A stretch of 64,000 bases of DNA from Schistocephalus solidus (taxonomy: Eukaryota; Platyhelminthes; Cestoda; Diphyllobothriidea; Diphyllobothriidae). The notes beneath the pieces were generated by a model. It was not told the DNA's origin. It saw only the letters and a list, made by a program, of their open reading frames with translations, and searched no databases. The translations under genes were made by a program, and so were the position numbers. Where the stretch lies: NCBI GenBank assembly GCA_017591395.1, contig WEDG01000379.1, forward strand, positions 1 through 64,000, written 5' to 3'. Of the stretch, positions 60,231-64,000 are shown in pieces (the stretch's first letter is position 1; every line of letters begins with the position of its first letter).

Positions 60231-60895
60231 GGCCGCGTGGTAGATGCCCAGGACAAACACGGGGGCCAAACTAGGATGCGGCAGGTATTATTATTAACTG
60301 GGATGAGGTCACATACCAAATGGCGAACATGGGGGTGCACGTGCCCAACATGGAGCTGTTGGAAATAAGTGCATTTAAAAGCGGAAATCACGGTCAACAA
60401 AATAATCCATACCTAAGGAACTTTTTCTAGCCAAATCCATATTTCATAATTTCCATTAATTTTCATGATATGCAAGTTATAAGTTGGGAAGAATGTTACA
60501 ACATTTGAAATTCAGCTGATATTTTCAATGATTGCTCAGGTCAAGAATAATTCTAATTAACTACTTAATGAAATGAGTATTCTAATGAGACTTAGGAATC
60601 GGTGATCGACTTATCGAACTTGATTTTAGATATCCAGTAACATATGCATTAAGACAAGAGGGGTCATATTAAATGAGATAGATAGTCAGATAGATGTGAG
60701 AATGGCATCTGGACCGGAGAGACTTTTATATGCACAAAAGACTGACGACCTCATGTCTATTTATCCCTTGGCAACAGAATTCACCAGAAAGTGAGAACAA
60801 TAGGGACAGATTAAAAATCCCCAAGGGCCTCGTGCAGATTACAGAGACAGCAGAACGATAAAAAAAAGTTGCCAATTATGGAGAGAACCTTGTAC
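60231..60895. other. Myosin intron; nothing recognised
   Basis: AT-rich sequence without open frames of note. Confidence 0.5.
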
Positions 60896-61081
60896 CTGTT
60901 GGATAACTGATTCTGCATGAACATACTTCTTCCTCTTCGCCAACATGCTAGAGCCGCGTATAGCCAGCCATCGTCTAGCCATTGACTGAATGCTGACGAT
61001 GAATCCCATTGTCTGCTGTAAACGAACTTTGGCCTGATGAGCACGCACATTAGCTTGCATCCTGATAACTAGCCGTTTGAA
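60896..61081 (-). CDS. MYO7A: Myosin VII exon: IQ3-IQ4
   Basis: Flanked by acceptor ttatttttgtag and donor CAG|GTACAA, it is 62 codons long with phase 0 at both ends, so it joins the previous exon without shift. It contains VIRMQANVRAHQAKVRL and IVSIQSMARRWLAIRGS, both IQ-type. It closes with HAESVIQQ, which looks like the first residues of a fifth IQ motif. Vertebrate myosin VIIa has five, so an exon with the rest of IQ5 is expected further downstream but was not found. Confidence 0.88.
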
Positions 61082-61297
61082 CTACAAAAATAACAAATAA
61101 AAATACCGAAAGGCGCAGGGATAACCAAATTTGAACGCAACACATACAGTTTTGCAGGAATTATTGCCGTGAGGCAGTGTCCCAAACACACGTAAGCGGA
61201 AGAGAGACAATTTTATAGTGCAAATTTTTAGGGCGATACGTACATAATTCGTAAAACTGGTCATGAATACTGTGTGTTTGGCCTAATAACCGCCTAC

Positions 61298-61477
61298 CTT
61301 CAAAAAATGACGTCTTTCGGCCAACTTTCTGAAGCGCAGTTGGCAGAAGATAGTTGCTTCGCGCAGACGAATGTACTGCTGTCGCTGCTTGGCACCTTTC
61401 CATCGGCTCTGGATGAAGGCGGACTTCTCATTGAGAATCTTCTCGCGGAGACATTCCAGCTGGCCATCATGAGCCGT
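61298..61477 (-). CDS. MYO7A: Myosin VII exon: end of lever arm start, IQ1-IQ2
   Basis: This is the most upstream exon seen. The acceptor is a pyrimidine run ending ccttcag; the donor is AAG|GTAGGC. It has 60 codons with phase 0 at both ends. It begins TAHDGQLECLREKI, matching the HD-x-LE-x-R stretch that leaves the myosin converter. Two IQ-like calmodulin/light-chain-binding helices follow: AFIQSRWKGAKQRQQYI and IFCQLRFRKLAERRHFL. The exon is too short for a motor part, so the motor must lie at higher coordinates; no motor motif was found up to 64000. Confidence 0.88.
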
Positions 61478-62860
61478 CTGAAGGAATGCAGAAGATATTC
61501 ATAGGTGTCCTTTAAATGCAAATTAATGTACCTAAATAGTAAGCGTAGTGGTATGTGTCAGCTAAACTAATGGGAGCTCTTTTTCAGGCTTCAAACCGGT
61601 ACTTACAAGACTGGGTATATGCTTAGATAATGCGAAGATTATGGTAGTCATGGCTTGGGATTCAACGCTTAGATTTCCCACGAAACACAATCCAGCTTTC
61701 CTCTAACATAATTATAACTGCCATCTAAAATAAGATGAAAATTCACTTTCCTTTGTCAATGAGGCGTAGGCAAACCCGCATGTGCCATGTAAATTGATAG
61801 AGAAGTTCAAAATTTGTAGAAAATTCAGTCGAAAAACTTCTGGCCGTTGAAGCTTAGTTAAATCGATTGTACTGGCTGAAAGTAAGAGGTTATTTGTATG
61901 AAATCAGCTTAAGGAGACCTGGCTAAATACGCGCTCAGTCTTCTTTCGTGTCCTTTTTCGACAGGTTTATAATCTGAATGTTATCCTAAAACGAAGAAAA
62001 TGGCATTTCCAGCAATATCATCAACATATTTACAGATCGCAAGTTGGTTAGACTGTGCTTATGCAAAACGTTCACTGTAACTATCCACCTTTTGCTTCGT
62101 ATTTAAAGACTGGTTCGAATGATTTTGTCTCTCACTAAGAAGCTGACAGCTAAGACTAATAGCAGTGGGGGAAAATAACTCGATATTGACAGAAGAGCGT
62201 GTTACCATTCCTGCTGTCACCATAGTACGGATCCGATAAGTTCCAAAATTTGTGATATCGGACTCAGGCTAGCGTGCCCCTAGTGGCGGGCCTTTGGTGC
62301 GGTAAGCTAGTTCCAGATCAGAAACTGGAGTACCCAGCATTTGCTTCACTCAAAGCAATGGGCAACATTATCCCCAATAACAACTAGTCTACGACTAGGT
62401 CAACGCCATCTGATGCTTTTGTGACGGAAATGCGTCTCCTTTGGAATATTTTCAAACAGCGCAAACAAATGGCGGTGGGTAAAATGGTATCCATCACATG
62501 GTACCACCTGCAGAGTCATCCATAATATTATCTGAAACCAAACTGTAGATAGGTTAGAGGATAACAGATTAATGAATGAAATTACTGAAATCGCAAAATA
62601 CCGCAAGGCACGACTATCAATAACCTCACCAGGGGTCGTTTCTGGGCGCCAATAAGAAAATGAAGATTTCCTCAACGGGTACCAGAACTTGCTAACCTGC
62701 TGGAATATCAGCTTTGTCTGACATCTGTAACCTTCTGGTTGGCTTATTTTGTCCTAAAACCAGACACGTACTCTCTTACAGATGCAGATGGCGACAATAT
62801 ATCAAGGAGTATTTACCGACAAAGACAGGGACATCGGAGTTGTCAGTTTTGTTGCTTAAA
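61478..62860. other. Upstream myosin intron; motor exons not seen
   Basis: The last motor exon (converter region, GKTKIFLR-like) should lie upstream of 61477 on the minus strand but no such motif was read up to the window end. The 91-codon minus-strand frame at 62400-62675 has no myosin motif. Confidence 0.45.
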
Positions 62861-63032
62861 GTCATCGGCCGATGATTGACCGGCCAAAGGCAGCACGTCC
62901 GAAGTCTTGGGGCTCACTCTCAAGCCCCGCCAGCAGCCGCATAGCTGGAGCCCGTCAACTGTTGAGTAGAGGTTCAACGCTGAAACGAACTGTGCCACAA
63001 GCTCTTTTTCTTGCCGGGTTGGATGGGAAAGA

Positions 63033-63165
63033 TGGACATTGGTGGATGTACGCTCATCTACCGAGCCTCGGATGGTTGGGTATAGCTGGTTGATCACGGC
63101 CATTTCAGTCTCCCTAGTTTTTCTCAGCAATGCTCATCTGCCTGTTCTACTAGCCACTGTGCAGC
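63033..63165 (+). repeat. SINE family 2, diverged copy
   Basis: The phrase accgagcctcggatggttgg, then gtatagctggttgatcac and ctcatctgcctgttctac aligns with the SINE that starts at 63283. Its tRNA-like head is mostly lost; only the B-box remnant is left. Confidence 0.5.
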
Positions 63166-63282
63166 TGCTCGCAGGGCTCGAGAGTGAGCCCCAAGGCCGA
63201 AGGGGACAAGTGAGTCCTGTGACAGATCGATGAGCGTTCATCACCCAATGTCAATATTCCTGTCCTAAACCTGCAAGACAAC

Positions 63283-63470
63283 GAGCCTGGGGCGCATTGG
63301 GTTAGAGCGTTTGTCTTCTAATCAGCAGGTCGCGGGTTCGAGCCTCGGGTGGTGAACCATCTGAGGTTGGGTATGATTGACTGATGGCAGCTAACGAGTC
63401 AGAAATGGCAACTCCAGTCACCCTCGTATTTTCGGTAATATTCACCTGCCTATTTTGAAATCCATAAATA
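63283..63470 (+). repeat. tRNA-derived SINE family 2 (Arg-TCT-like head) with body
   Basis: The head has an A-box-like gcgcattgggttagagcg, an anticodon loop cttctaa (anticodon TCT, tRNA-Arg type) in a decayed stem, and a B-box gcgggttcgagcctcg with four of five T-stem pairs. No matching acceptor stem and no CCA are present, so a working tRNA is unlikely. The body (ggttgggtatgattgactga, then ggcagctaacgagtcagaaa and ttttcggtaatattcacctg) recurs at 63.1 and 31.65 kb. Confidence 0.7.
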
Positions 63471-64000
63471 CTGACAGATTAAGGGTCAGGATTACACATT
63501 ACGGACATGCCACGGTTAGCATTAAAGTTTTAGTTAACTAAAGTTTCCCTTGTGGGACTACATACCCTTCCCTTGTCTTCCGAAATTCGCAATCTCCCCC
63601 ATGAGCTGTTGAACCCTGAGCTCATAGTCGAACAATAAGGCTGAATTATGCAAGGCCCAACAATCAGGAAAGATGTATGAATGCTACGTCAATGTGGAAA
63701 AGCTATATCTGCTCTACAAAACCTATGTCCTAGATCCCCCTTTTAAAATCCTTCTTGACATTCGTTAATAATGAGAACCTAGAGGAGCCCAAGCCGGGTA
63801 CAAGAGAGTATTCTTTATTGCAATGAGGACGGCATTAAGTCAACTAAATCAAAATCGTTAAGGCCACAAGACAGGGCCACCTATGTAACCAAAGCCTATT
63901 CCCGTCAAAATATTACCCATTTTGCCATGTGGATTAGAAACCTGGCTTGTGCATTACAACCTTGGAGTCCACGAAAGTAAAAACGTCCCAACATCTTAAA

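Larger units (their letters stand above)
21784..61477 (-). other. MYO7A: Class VII unconventional myosin gene locus, tail part (motor domain outside the window)
   Basis: Fifteen exons on the minus strand encode, in order, IQ motifs, linker, MyTH4, FERM, SH3-like, MyTH4 and FERM. This tandem MyTH4-FERM tail with an SH3 between is known for myosin VII and XV. The signature FLKFAAAYFQ before MyTH4-1, LAFLK plus PTFGSAFF in FERM-2, and the IYVLPTLGVPKPE stretch after SH3 favour class VII. Such myosins act as actin motors at the tips of actin protrusions, with the tail binding cargo and adhesion complexes (family knowledge). Splice phases are mutually consistent from 40719 to 31050. Missing exons and one frame break are described separately. 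The individual exons are listed below. Confidence 0.9.

Noticed and set aside
61274..61504. Plus-strand 76-codon and minus-strand 73- and 80-codon frames over the first IQ exon
   Set aside because: The third minus-strand frame, bounded by good splice sites, carries the IQ motifs; the others are shadows.
63283..63353. Functional tRNA-Arg gene
   Set aside because: The acceptor stem does not pair and the anticodon stem is decayed; a repeated SINE body follows.
1..64000. CRISPR arrays, bacterial operons or LTR retroviral-type elements
   Set aside because: No regularly spaced repeats with spacers, no ribosome-binding-site-linked gene clusters, and no protease/integrase or LTR structure could be seen.

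Overview
The window reads as nuclear DNA of a flatworm, most likely a diphyllobothriid tapeworm (Spirometra, Schistocephalus or Dibothriocephalus relatives). The reasons are small phase-consistent exons in long AT-rich introns, heavy loads of decayed non-LTR retrotransposons, a Penelope-like element, tRNA-derived short repeats, and an endonuclease/reverse-transcriptase element with C-terminal zinc fingers that I recognise from predicted proteins of this group. The genus is inference from memory, not from a search.

The main host gene is on the minus strand, from about 61477 down to at least 21784. Fifteen exons could be placed by splice sites and conserved motifs. In gene order they encode IQ motifs (61.5-60.9 kb), a linker (50.2-48.8 kb), MyTH4-1 (48.1-44.4 kb), FERM-1 (44.6-38.1 kb), an SH3-like domain (37.0-36.5 kb), MyTH4-2 (35.2-32.6 kb) and FERM-2 (32.6-21.8 kb). 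This is the tail of a class VII unconventional myosin. The motor domain lies beyond the right edge. A few exons were not found: the N-terminal half of MyTH4-1, the F1/F2 border of FERM-1, FERM-2 F2 and the last FERM-2 lobe. One exon carries a frame break near 44590.

The left part (0.7-12.3 kb) is a pile of plus-strand CR1/Jockey-like LINE relics: a 3' tail at 0.7 kb, a reverse-transcriptase fragment at 1.5-2.2 kb, a nearly whole ORF1+ORF2 relic at 2.8-7.3 kb, and a second at 7.7-11.7 kb with its 3' tail. A 26-bp-arm hairpin sits at 8.3 kb. From 12 to 21.7 kb little is recognisable apart from two coding-like minus-strand segments.

The myosin introns hold most of the other repeats. There is a Penelope-like relic at 28.5-29.96 kb, with an inverted partial copy next to it at 28.14-28.45 kb. 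Two families of tRNA-derived SINE occur at 31.6, 38.5, 38.7, 43.7, 63.0 and 63.3 kb. A dispersed repeat with degenerate CCCTAA/TTAGGG arrays plus a conserved GC-rich box occurs at 24.6, 43.1, 45.3, 45.9, 47.2 and 53.7 kb. A zinc-finger RTE-like LINE relic lies at 54.4-59.4 kb, followed head-to-tail by repeated copies of its own 5' region (59.4-60.2 kb). No bacterial operon, CRISPR array, rRNA or intact transposon is visible.
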